From: Yamagishiella unicocca
Taxonomy: Eukaryota; Chlorophyta; Chlorophyceae; Chlamydomonadales; Volvocaceae
Length of the DNA: 64,000 nt
Reading direction: 5' to 3'
Assembly: GCA_003116995.1 (NCBI GenBank)
Contig: BDSL01000075.1
Coordinates: 481,918 to 545,917, forward strand
Shown here in pieces: positions 45,750-55,130 of the stretch. Each line of letters begins with the position of its first letter. Positions within the stretch are counted from its first letter, which is position 1. Under the pieces are notes generated by a model. That model searched no databases, was not told the origin of the DNA, and saw only the letters and a program-made list of their open reading frames with translations. The position numbers and the translations under genes are program-made.

Positions 45750-46280
45750 ATGTCCCAGAAACCGCAGGCGGCACCGCCGACTCGGACTTCGCGTCGTCCG
45801 CAACCTGTGCGTGCCTACCTGACATCGGATGTGCCGCAGAACGTGCATGAGGCACGCAATTGGATTGCTGCTTGGAAGGCGCGCGGTGCCCCCGCCGCAG
45901 CAGCTGTGGAGTCCCACCTGCCGACTGAGGTGCCGCAGAACGTGCAGGAGGCACGTAACTGGATTGCTGCTTGGAAGGCGCGCGGTGCCTCCGCCGCAGC
46001 AGCTGTGGAGTCCCACCTGCCGACTGAGGTGCCGCAGAACGTGCAGGAGGCACGTAACTGGATTGCTGCTTGGAAGGCACGCCCCACGCCTGTCGCCTCC
46101 ACCTCGAGCGCACTGCCGCCGTTGGTCGAAGATGGCGCCACAGTTGCCGTACCCGAGCTGGCCACACCAGCCGTGCCGACGCCCACCGTCGCAGCTGACG
46201 GCACCATCACTTTCAGCCAGGCTCTGCTCGATAGCTCCTCGTACGATGACCTGATCGAGAAATTGCGTCGTCGGGTCTAA
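45750..46280 (+). CDS. Small protein with three Trp-rich 33-residue repeats
   Basis: A single-exon frame from ATG 45750 (MSQKPQAAPPTRTSRRPQPV) to TAA 46278-46280, 176 residues. Three repeats start with VPQNVQEARNWIAAWKAR (the first has His for Gln). The first two are followed by a 15-residue Ala-rich linker with AAAAVESHLPTE, giving a 33-residue period. Each repeat should form a short amphipathic helix bearing two Trp and several Arg/Lys. The C-terminus, SQALLDSSSYDDLIEKLRRR, looks like another helix. The N-terminus is basic and Pro-rich, possibly a transit peptide. I do not recognise the family. Repeated Trp/Arg helices on flexible spacers resemble the layout of multivalent linker proteins such as pyrenoid EPYC1, though the motif itself differs. 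The gene stands alone between two low-GC spacers of over 1 kb each. Confidence 0.72.
   Translation: MSQKPQAAPPTRTSRRPQPVRAYLTSDVPQNVHEARNWIAAWKARGAPAAAAVESHLPTEVPQNVQEARNWIAAWKARGASAAAAVESHLPTEVPQNVQEARNWIAAWKARPTPVASTSSALPPLVEDGATVAVPELATPAVPTPTVAADGTITFSQALLDSSSYDDLIEKLRRRV
45831..46082 (+). repeat. 99-bp coding tandem repeat, 2.5 copies
   Basis: Units begin GTGCCGCAGAACGTGCA at 45831, 45930 and 46029. The second and third are almost identical and the first slightly diverged, which indicates recent duplication of the second. The third copy breaks off after the helix-coding part. Confidence 0.92.
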
Positions 46281-47712
46281 TAGTCGATAAGAAGCACCTC
46301 GGGTCCATTCGTTGTGGTGCGGAAGCACAGTAAGGAAGCTGCAGCGTGAGAAGATGGACATCCGGAGTCCAGAGCCTGCATCCAAGAACAACTGTGGACT
46401 CACGTGGGCATAGCGAGCGGAGCAGCCCAGGTCGTGCTCGTAGTCCAGACAGCTGCGGTGGATGATGGAAGTCAGGCCCGTTGAGAGATGCCGTTTCCGG
46501 GCAACCGTCATTACGCAATAACATGTTGGCTTAACAGTTTGAGCTTGCTTTGATCGTTGCACATATCACCTGTTGGCGCCGGCTCTGTCAAGTTTTGCGC
46601 CGCCCAGCAGAGTCTCCTGCGTCTAGTTACATGGTCAATTATGTGGGCAACGCCGCCCAGCCCTGTCTGTGTGCGGTAACACACGTGTACTAGCCGGCGA
46701 GCTGAAGAAATAGCACTAATGAGGATGCGATGGGGTTTTGATTAGGTCATGATACTGCAAATAACTGGTCTCCCTGTCATTTCGTGACACATGCGGAGGG
46801 AGGCGCGCTGGGATTGTTCATTGTGGGTCTGCGCCGTTTACATACTGGCCCGGCGCCTCGTATCCTACGTGCCGAGCGAGGGTTGTTGTTGTTTCGCCCT
46901 GAAGAAGATCGACATAATTTTGTTGGTGGTTGGCGATTGCGCTCTACCAGTTGTGCAAAACCGGTATTAGGGAGGTCTCATGGATTACTAATTCGGTGTT
47001 GCAATCGTTTTATCACACACCGCGGTGTGGCAGGCCAGCTGGATTTTGGGTCCTGCATTACTAGCGTGTTGGATGTAACTTGTCCGGCCAACAAAGTCGC
47101 ACTCCATTTCAATGCAAGCACTGCTAGTGTCATCTAGTGTGCAGTTGCCCAACTCAACCGGTCAAGCTCGAATTGCCTGTGAGAGGAACCCAACCTTCCC
47201 TCCCCTAAAGCAAGATAGCCTGAACCAACGTAACCTGGACCTCTACAGGGTCGAGCCCAATATCAATTAAAGCGAAACCACCATATGACTGCCACGGTGG
47301 CAATCGTGTAGTGGAAGTGCCAACCCCAGCCTGGCTGCCGTCTGCCTGAATGCAACCTACCTGACTAATTCCCCACCAATACGTACTCAATCGCCGTGAG
47401 TCGCCCCTTGCCTGGACTGGTATGGATGGGATCGAACCTTTTTGTTCCAAGTCAGACGTAATGGGGTCTTATTTGGCATTGGCCTCCACCAGCAGCCATG
47501 CACAAGGCTGCATTGCGCATGCATCTGCTTTGGATTGAATTCCATGTCCGAGACCGTTTTAAGAGACCGTTGTCCGGGTTACGACTATAACCGGCTAGCC
47601 ATGGCAATAACTCGTCATGAAAACCATGCCAGCTATTAGCAATGTTGTACGAGGACACTGAAGGTTAAGCTAGGCCCACTTCAACGGCAGACCTCGCGAA
47701 CGTAGTCGCTCA
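46281..47712. other. 3' UTR of the repeat protein and promoter of the glycosyltransferase gene
   Basis: About 1.4 kb of lower-GC sequence without coding signal. A TGTAA at 47074-47078 could end the upstream transcript, giving a 3' UTR of nearly 800 bases. Confidence 0.45.
47074..47078 (+). other. TGTAA polyadenylation motif
   Basis: This is a TGTAA in the plus orientation after the 176-residue gene. Assignment is by position only. Confidence 0.35.
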
Positions 47713-50700
47713 ATGACCACCACAACAGGGACTAGCTTGGTACTTCTGATTGTTCTAATCGCTTCTCCTCGCCTCTCTGCTGCGCCCAGACCGGACCTGC
47801 CGTTCAGCTCTAGCGAAGGAGTCGATGCAAATGTCGCCTTTACGGATACCCTGCCGCTCTGCCAACAGCTTTACGGCTTACTACATAAAGCTTTGGGTGG
47901 AAAGCTGGCTCTCCTCGCTGACCTCAAGCGGCATCTGCAATTGGAGCAGTACCACGCACGCCAACTGTTGGAGCTAGAGTTACAGGTTGCGGGCCAGCAC
48001 TGGATTGCACAAAAGGACCAAGAGGATACGGCCATGATACAGAAATTCCAATTGCACCGCGAGGAAATGAGCCTGCACGAATCCGCCAAGGCGGCCCTCT
48101 TCACACATCTGCAGCAAATGCTCCAAGCAGGTCACCCCGCAGACAGCGACGAGGCTGTCGACCTCCGCTTCCTCCCCCAGTGCATGCTCACACGCCTGGA
48201 CACCAGCATCTACGCATTTGAGGAGCATCCGCAGCGGCAGCAGCAGCCCGCGGAAGGAGCCCAACAAATCCCCCACCACCTGCAGAACCACGCCCGCCCC
48301 CTCCCGACGCCTCAGCCCCACGAGCACATCCGGCCTCTGGTATCCCTGATGGTACAGTACTTCAACCGGCCCTGGATGCTGCCCAGCCTTACCGAGCCCT
48401 TCCGTCGCTGCTCCTTTGGCCACGTTGCCTCGACCAATGACGCCAGCCGCAGTAGCACTGGCGGCGACACCGGCAACAGCGGCGGTGGGGCTGGAGTTTT
48501 GGGTTTTGGCGTGGAGATGTTGATTAACGTGGACAGCAGTGTTGACGCCCGGGAGGTGGCTGAGTTTGCGGCGAGCCCACTGGGAGCCAACTTTGTGGTG
48601 CCCGTGTACAGCAACAATGTTCACGAGATCCGGTCGTACAACCGCCTGGCACAGCTGGCGCGGGGGAAGATCCTCATCATGCTACAGGTGGGCTGCGGTG
48701 GGGCGGTGGGGCGGTGGGGCGGTGGGCGGCGCGAGGGGTCATGGACGGGGGAGGGAACAGGGGGCTCGTCCGAGAAGGAACGCGGACAGCCATACACACC
48801 TCCTCCAGTCCACCCTAACCGCCATGCGCTAACTGTCTGTCCGCCAACCGCCGACCGGCAGGATGATGACGTGTTCCCGGGGAACACAGCTTGCGTCTGG
48901 CTAGCGGCAGTAGTCCGCACCTTCAAGCGGTGGCCGAGAATGGGCGCAGTCGGGTGAGGGCCTGGCTGTCGGCAATTGGGGTGGCGGGGTAGGGAGAACC
49001 GGTGAACTGGCAATGAGCACGAGGGGGTAGGTTAGGGGGCGGTCCTGCAAGCCGCGCCAGGGGGTGCAAGAGTTGTGGCGGCGGGGGGCCGTAGCAGGGA
49101 CATGCCGGGACCGCTACCAGGAGCGGCACGTCTCTACACTGCATGGTACGGCATCGGCCATGGCGAGAAGCTGTCCCCACGCGCCAACCGATCTTGAACA
49201 CCTGTCGATCCCTCCGCTCTCCCATTGCCACGACCTGAACCCCGCAGCTCACAGCGCTTCGTATTTGACTACCACCCGAACTCAACCCAGGACGGTGTAC
49301 ATTTCTGGGATGAGGGCGCCGGCATTGTCCCGCTTGTTGGCGCACGCAGCGCCGGCAGTGGCGGTGATGCCGGTGGCGGGGTGGCCGGCCAGGGTGCAGG
49401 CCGCAGGCAGCTGCGCCGGAGTGGCGGCAGCAGCGCAGACAAAGGCGGCAGCGCAGACAGCGGCAGCAGTGAGGCTGGGGCGTCCACACGGGGAAGTCCG
49501 AGGCAGAGTGGGTGGCAGCGGCGGGGCAGGGAGCGGCAGCCGGAGTGGCGCCAGCAGGCACCGGGCGCACGGACTCCAACCGCAGATGGGCAGAGAGGAT
49601 TAGGGGACCGGCTGGCAGAGCAGACGGTGGAGCGACGTCTGCTGCAAGCTCAAGAAAATCAGGAGCAGGAGAAGGCAGGCGTGGATGGGGCGGCTCCGGG
49701 CGACAACAGCGGCGACGGTGGCGGTCGTGCCGAGGCTGATCGTGGTGGCGGCCTTCGGGGTGGGGATAGTGATGATGCCAGCGGGGGGGAAGAGCCTGAG
49801 ACCGAGGGCGGCGACGGTAACGGTGACGGTAACAATGGCGACCAAGGCGGGCACGGGGACGGTTCCGAGCAAGGCGATGATGGCTGGGGCGGCTATGTGG
49901 ACGACGGCCGGCTGCGGATGCAGTTCGTGTCGATCATCGACTACGCGCCCATCGCGGTGCGCCGCTCCGCCTTCCTCAGCGTGGGCGGCATCGACGAGAA
50001 CATGAGCGAAGGCGGCATGTGCGGAGTGCACAGCGACTACGACTTCACGCTGAGGATGTGGCTGGCGGGCTGGCAGGTAGCGGTGGCGGGCCTGGGCGGA
50101 GGGTACCCGTGCGCCTGCCCGGACGGCATCTGCCCGGACGGCATCTGCTCTTCATTACGACCGCAAATCCACACAAATCTCCTTTGTAGCCTTTGCCTTT
50201 GCCCTTGCCGTTGCTACACCCGCGACATGTTCCTTAAGCAGCACCTGCAGGAAACCGTACGGCTGTACGACGGTACAGTTGGTTGTGAGAGTGCCACGTC
50301 GACACGCTCGCTGCAGGTGTCGTACATAGAGATGCCGGGTCTGTCCAAGGACCCGCGGGAGGGTGAGGGCGGCACGCACCGCGAGGGCGTGTCGGGCTAC
50401 TGCTGGGAGCGGCAGTGGGAGCTGGCCATCACCTACATGCGCAATCGCTGGGGGCAGCACTGCAGATGGGAGCCAACGTCATACTACTGGTTCGGCAGTA
50501 ACGTGAGGCTAGGGGGGCCGGGGGGCCTGGTAACCGACGGGAGGGAGAGTAGGAAGCGCGGGGCCGCTGGAAGGGTGTGGGGGAGCTCGAAAGGGGATTT
50601 TACCGAGGAAAGGGGGATTTTACCGAGGAAAGGGGGATTTTACCGAGGAAAGGGGGATTTTACCAAGGAAAGGGGATTTTACCGAGGAAAGGGGATTTTA

Positions 50701-51120
50701 TTTGGCTTCCAAGGGGGTTAACAAAGTGCGCGCAGACAGCACCTCTTTGGCACTGCCGCAATGTCAGAAGCAGCGACAGGGTTGCCTAGGTTCGTACATG
50801 CCGTTAGTCGTCCGCTGAGGGAAGCATTTCTCGACCGCCCACTGGATCAGGTGTTCGAGGTGGTCGCGGAGCACGTCCGCCTCCTCAACCTGCGCCTGCT
50901 GCAGCCCCTGGCCGACCCGGCCGAAGGCTACTGCCCCTTCGGTTATGGGTGCGGCCAAGTGCCGTACGACACCGCCACGGGGCTCCGTGCACCTGTGAGT
51001 CCGCTGTTCGGGAACCTGTCCACATGGCCCAAACACAAGCAGGCGCCCTGGGGAGTCGGGGGGGGCGCGGCTAGGAGTGGGGCTGCCTCGGCGGGGGCCG
51101 ACGGCGCCTGGCACTGGTAG
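47713..51120 (+). CDS. Secretory-pathway family-2-like glycosyltransferase
   Basis: Exons 47713-48687, 48862-48953, 49248-50076, 50317-50502 and 50740-51120 keep phase and give 820 residues. The start MTTTTGTSLVLLIVLIASPR followed by LSAA is a signal peptide or signal anchor. Residues about 215-330 hold a GT-A-like nucleotide-sugar fold: LVSLMVQYFNRPWMLPS, then EIRSYNRLAQLARGKILIML, then the acidic DDDVFPG motif at the exon 1/2 joint, typical of a metal-binding DxD. Later come YAPIAVRRSAFLSVGGIDE and DYDFTLRMWLAGWQ, the usual acceptor-side motif of family 2 enzymes. The C-terminal part has PGLSKDPREGEGGTHREG and a Cys-containing tail. About 190 Gly/Ser/Asp-rich residues (roughly 49330-49910) split the catalytic fold. 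The donor sugar and acceptor are unknown; extracellular-matrix or N/O-glycan work is plausible. The last acceptor (before 50740) is the least certain. Confidence 0.75.
50587..50704. repeat. Minisatellite of 19-20 bp, six copies, in the last intron
   Basis: AAAGGGGGATTTTACCGAGG repeats with small length changes in the G run, inside the intron before the last glycosyltransferase exon. Confidence 0.9.
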
Positions 51121-51276
51121 CAGCGTGCGTAGGGGCCTCATCCCGTTTGCGGACCTGATTTGCGCCCCACTTGGCAACGTTTAACGGAGCCAACGGTCGT
51201 GATAGGACGCGGTGATGATGTCCCATATGGCCAGATGCTGGCGCTGTGCTGAGAGCGCTAAGTTTAAGCAAATGGG

Positions 51277-52508
51277 TACCGGTAGGCAAATGATGTTGCG
51301 TTTGGGATGGTAGGTAAGACGTGGGGTGGGGCCCTGTGTCATGCCCCAGCGCCGGCATGAACGATTCGCGGGCATTGGTCATGGTTTCGGTGCCGCTCCA
51401 GAAACGCGTATCTGAGCATGACAGTTGGAGTGAAATATCTCGCAAGTGTGTTGTTAGGTATGGTTCGTTGACACTAAGTAACGGACGCCGTCGTATACCG
51501 TCTGGTAACTTTCGGTGTTAGGTGGTAGCTGGCTCACGATCGGAGCAGCAGGGATAAGGTGCGCACATCGGGCCCACAGAGCCTCCGCCGCCTTAGCACG
51601 GGCCGGATGCCACGCCTGGCATTCCCGGCCGTGCTCGAAGTATCCTCTCGCACGAGGTGCCCAGTTGCAGACGTGTAACAACAGTGTCGAGCATAATTGC
51701 CCCCGCAAGCAAAAGTGCAGCTGTGGGCCGCGCTTCGGTCGGGAGTCAGGATACCCGGGGCAGTCCCCGAAAGAGGTAACGACTTGCGGCGTTCACCTGC
51801 TAACGTGTCTACGACCTGGTCAGTTGTAGCCTGAGCGCTAACGACAGCGCGCGTCACCACAGCAGGCATTCCCGGCCGTGCTGTTCGTGCTTTCCTGGCT
51901 GGCTCTCGTGGCCGACTCCAGGCCTGACTGGCGCGCGCTGTCGTTAGCGCTCAGGCTACAACTGACCAGGTCGTAGACACGTTAGCAGGTGAACGCCGCA
52001 AGTCGCTACCTCTTTCGGGGACTGCCCCGGGTATCCTGACTCCCGACCGAAGCGCGGCCCACAGCTGCACTTTTGCTTGCGGGGGCAATTATGCTCGACA
52101 CTGTTGTTACACGTCTGCAACTGGGCACCTCGTGCGAGAGGATACTTCGAGCACGGCCGGGAATGCCAGGCGTGGCATCCGGCCCGTGCTAAGGCGGCGG
52201 AGGCTCTGTGGGCCCGATGTGCGCACCTTATCCCTGCTGCTCCGATCGTGAGCCAGCTACCACCTAACACCGAAAGTTACCAGACGGTATACGACGGCGT
52301 CCGTTACTTAGTGTCAACGAACCATACCTAACAACACACTTGCGAGATATTTCACTCCAACTGTCATGCTCAGATACGCGTTTCTGGAGCGGCACCGAAA
52401 CCATGACCAATGCCCGCGAATCGTTCATGCCGGCGCTGGGGCATGACACAGGGCCCCACCCCACGTCTTACCTACCATCCCAAACGTAACATCATTTGCC
52501 TACCGGTA
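51277..52508. repeat. Large near-perfect inverted repeat (palindrome), 577-bp arms and 78-bp spacer
   Basis: Positions x and 103785-x are complementary from 51277 to 51853 against 51932 to 52508. I noticed one mismatch (near 51780). Both arms therefore encode the same 104-residue open frame on opposite strands (51515-51829 and 51956-52270). The outer ends are the palindrome TACCGGTA. The spacer, 51854-51931, is unrelated sequence. No transposase-like reading frame and no target-site duplication were seen at the ends (AATGGG on the left, CGTCCG on the right). The left side joins unique DNA after the glycosyltransferase gene; the right side joins the satellite directly. It could be a fold-back element, a recombination product or an assembly artefact. 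Confidence 0.9.
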
Positions 52509-52578
52509 CGTCCGGGCCAATCGGCAAGCATTGGCTTCTCCGGCAACCTTCGATCGGCCTCGCTCTTGGGCACGCAGC

Positions 52579-53998
52579 TTAACGGTAGCAATAACTAGGT
52601 GAAAGGAACGTCCCCACCGAAATTCGCCTCTCGGGATCGCCGCACGAGGACGTCCGGGCCAATCGGCAAGCATCAGCTTCTACGGCAACCTTCGATCGGC
52701 CTCGCTCTTGGGCACGCAGCTTAACGGTAGCAAGAACTAGGTGAAAGGAACGTCCCCACCGAAATTCGCCTCTCGGGATCGCCGCACGAGGACGTCCGGG
52801 CCAATCGGCAAGCATCGGCTTCTCCGGCAACCTTCGATCGGCCTCGCTCTTGGGCACGCAGCTTAACGGTAGCAAGAACTAGGTGAAAGGAACGTCCCCA
52901 CCGAAATTCGCCTCTCGGGATCGCCGCACGAGGACGTCCGGGCCAATCGGCAAGCATCGGCTTCTCCGGCAACCATTGATCGGCCTCGCTCTTGGGCACG
53001 CAGCTTAACGGTAGCAAGAACTAGGTGAAAGGAACGTCCCTACCGAAATTCGCCTCTCGGGATCGCCGCACGAGGACGTCCGGGCCAATCGGCAAGCATC
53101 GGCTTCTCCGGCAACCATTTATCGGCCTCGCTCTTGGGCACGCAGCTTAACGGTAGCAATAACTAGGTGAAAGGAACGTCCCCACCGAAATTCGCCTCTC
53201 GGGATCGCCGCACGAGGACGTCCGGGCCAATCGGCAAGCATCGGCTTCTCCGGCAACCTTCGATCGGCCTCGCTCTTGGGCACGCAGCTTAACGGTAGCA
53301 ATAACTAGGTGAAAGGAACGTCCCCACCGAAATTCGCCTCTCGGGATCGCCGCACGAGGACGTCCGGGCCAATCGGCAAGCATCAGCTTCTACGGCAACC
53401 TTCGATCGGCCTCGCTCTTGGGCACGCAGCTTAACGGTAGCAAGAACTAGGTGAAAGGAACGTCCCCACCGAAATTCGCCTCTCGGGATCGCCGCACGAG
53501 GACGTCCGGGCCAATCGGCAAGCATCGGCTTCTCCGGCAACCTTCGATCGGCCTCGCTCTTGGGCACGCAGCTTAACGGTAGCAAGAACTAGGTGAAAGG
53601 AACGTCCCCACCGAAATTCGCCTCTCGGGATCGCCGCACGAGGACGTCCGGGCCAATCGGCAAGCATCGGCTTCTCCGGCAACCATTGATCGGCCTCGCT
53701 CTTGGGCACGCAGCTTAACGGTAGCAAGAACTAGGTGAAAGGAACGTCCCTACCGAAATTCGCCTCTCGGGATCGCCGCACGAGGACGTCCGGGCCAATC
53801 GGCAAGCATCGGCTTCTCCGGCAACCATTTATCGGCCTCGCTCTTGGGCACGCAGCTTAACGGTAGCAAGAACTAGGTGAAAGGAACGTCCCCACCGAAA
53901 TTCGCCTCTCGGGATCGCCGCACGAGGACGTCCGGGCCAATCGGCAAGCATCGGCTTCTCCGGCAACCATTGATCGGCCTCGCTCTTGGGCACGCAGC
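52579..53998. repeat. Higher-order repeat of five monomers (710 bp), two copies
   Basis: The variants CATCAGCTTCTACGG (52673 and 53383), CCCTACCGAAATTC (53038 and 53748) and CAACCATTTATCGG (53113 and 53823) each recur at 710 bp, exactly five monomers. The fifth monomer differs between the two copies. Confidence 0.8.
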
Positions 53999-54315
53999 TT
54001 AACGGTAGCAAGAACTAGGTGAAAGGAACGTCCCCACCGAAATTCGCCTCTCGGGATCGCCGCACGAGGACGTCCGGGCCAATCGGCAAGCATCGGCTTC
54101 TCCGGCAACCTTCGATCGGCCTCGCTCTTGGGCACGCAGCTTAACGGTAGCAAGAACTAGGTGAAACGAACGTCCCCACCGAAATTCGCCTCTCGGGATC
54201 GCCGCACGAGGACGTCCGGGCCAATCGGCAAGCATCGGCTTCTCCGGCAACCATTGATCGGCCTCGCTCTTGGGCACGCAGCTTAACGGTAGCAATAACT
54301 AGGTGAAAGGAACGT

Positions 54316-54362
54316 CCCCCACCCCCCCCCGGCGCCCCCGCGCCGCCCCCCCGCCCCGCCGG
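54316..54362. other. GC-only interruption in the satellite
   Basis: Part of one monomer is replaced by a run made almost only of C and G. Normal satellite resumes at GGCACGCAGCTTAACGG. It looks like a low-quality base-call patch rather than biology. Confidence 0.6.
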
Positions 54363-54689
54363 CACGCAGCTTAACGGTAGCAAGAACTAGGTGAAAGGAA
54401 CGTCCCCACCGAAATTCGCCTCTCGGGATCGCCGCACGAGGACGTCCGGGCCAATCGGCAAGCATCGCTTCTCCGGCAACCTTCGATCGGCCTCGCTCTT
54501 GGGCACGCAGCTTAACGGTAGCAAGAACTAGGTGAAAGGAACGTCCCCACCGAAATTCGCCTCTCGGGATCGCCGCACGAGGACGTCCGGGCCAATCGGC
54601 AAGCATCGGCTTCTCCGGCAACCATTGATCGGCCTCGCTCTTGGGCACGCAGCTTAACGGTAGCAAGAACTAGGTGAAAGGAACGTCAC

Positions 54690-55130
54690 CGAAATTCGCC
54701 TCTCGGGATCGCCGCACGAGGACGTCCGGGCCAATCGGCAAGCATCGGCTTCTCCGGCAACCTTGATCGGCCTCGCTCTTGGGCACGCAGCTTAACGGTA
54801 GCCTCGTCTTCGGGGATCGCCGCACGAGGACGTCCGGGCCAATCGGCAAGCATCAACCGAACGCAGCTTAACGGTAGCAAGAACTAGGTGAAAGGAACGT
54901 CCCCCGACGGATCGCCGCACGAGGACGTCCGGGCCAATCGGCAGCATCGTCGGGATCGCCGCACGCAGCTTAACGGTAGCGTCCGGGCCAATCTTCGGCT
55001 TCTCCGGCAACCATTGATCGGCCTCGCTCTTTAACGGTAGCAAGAACTCAGGATCGCCGCACGAGGACGTCCGGGCCAATCGGCAATAACCTTCGGGCCT
55101 CGAAGCTTACAGAACTAGGTGAAAGGAACG
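54690..55130. other. Scrambled and truncated satellite monomers
   Basis: Monomer pieces appear out of order or shortened (for example GCCTCGTCTTCGGGGATC, and repeated GGATCGCCGCACG too close together). Spacing departs from 142 bp. Either a rearranged zone or an assembly or consensus error. Confidence 0.7.

Noticed and set aside
51515..52270. 104-residue protein encoded in both arms of the palindrome
   Set aside because: The frame is duplicated only because the DNA is. No domain, no splice context and no coding-like composition.
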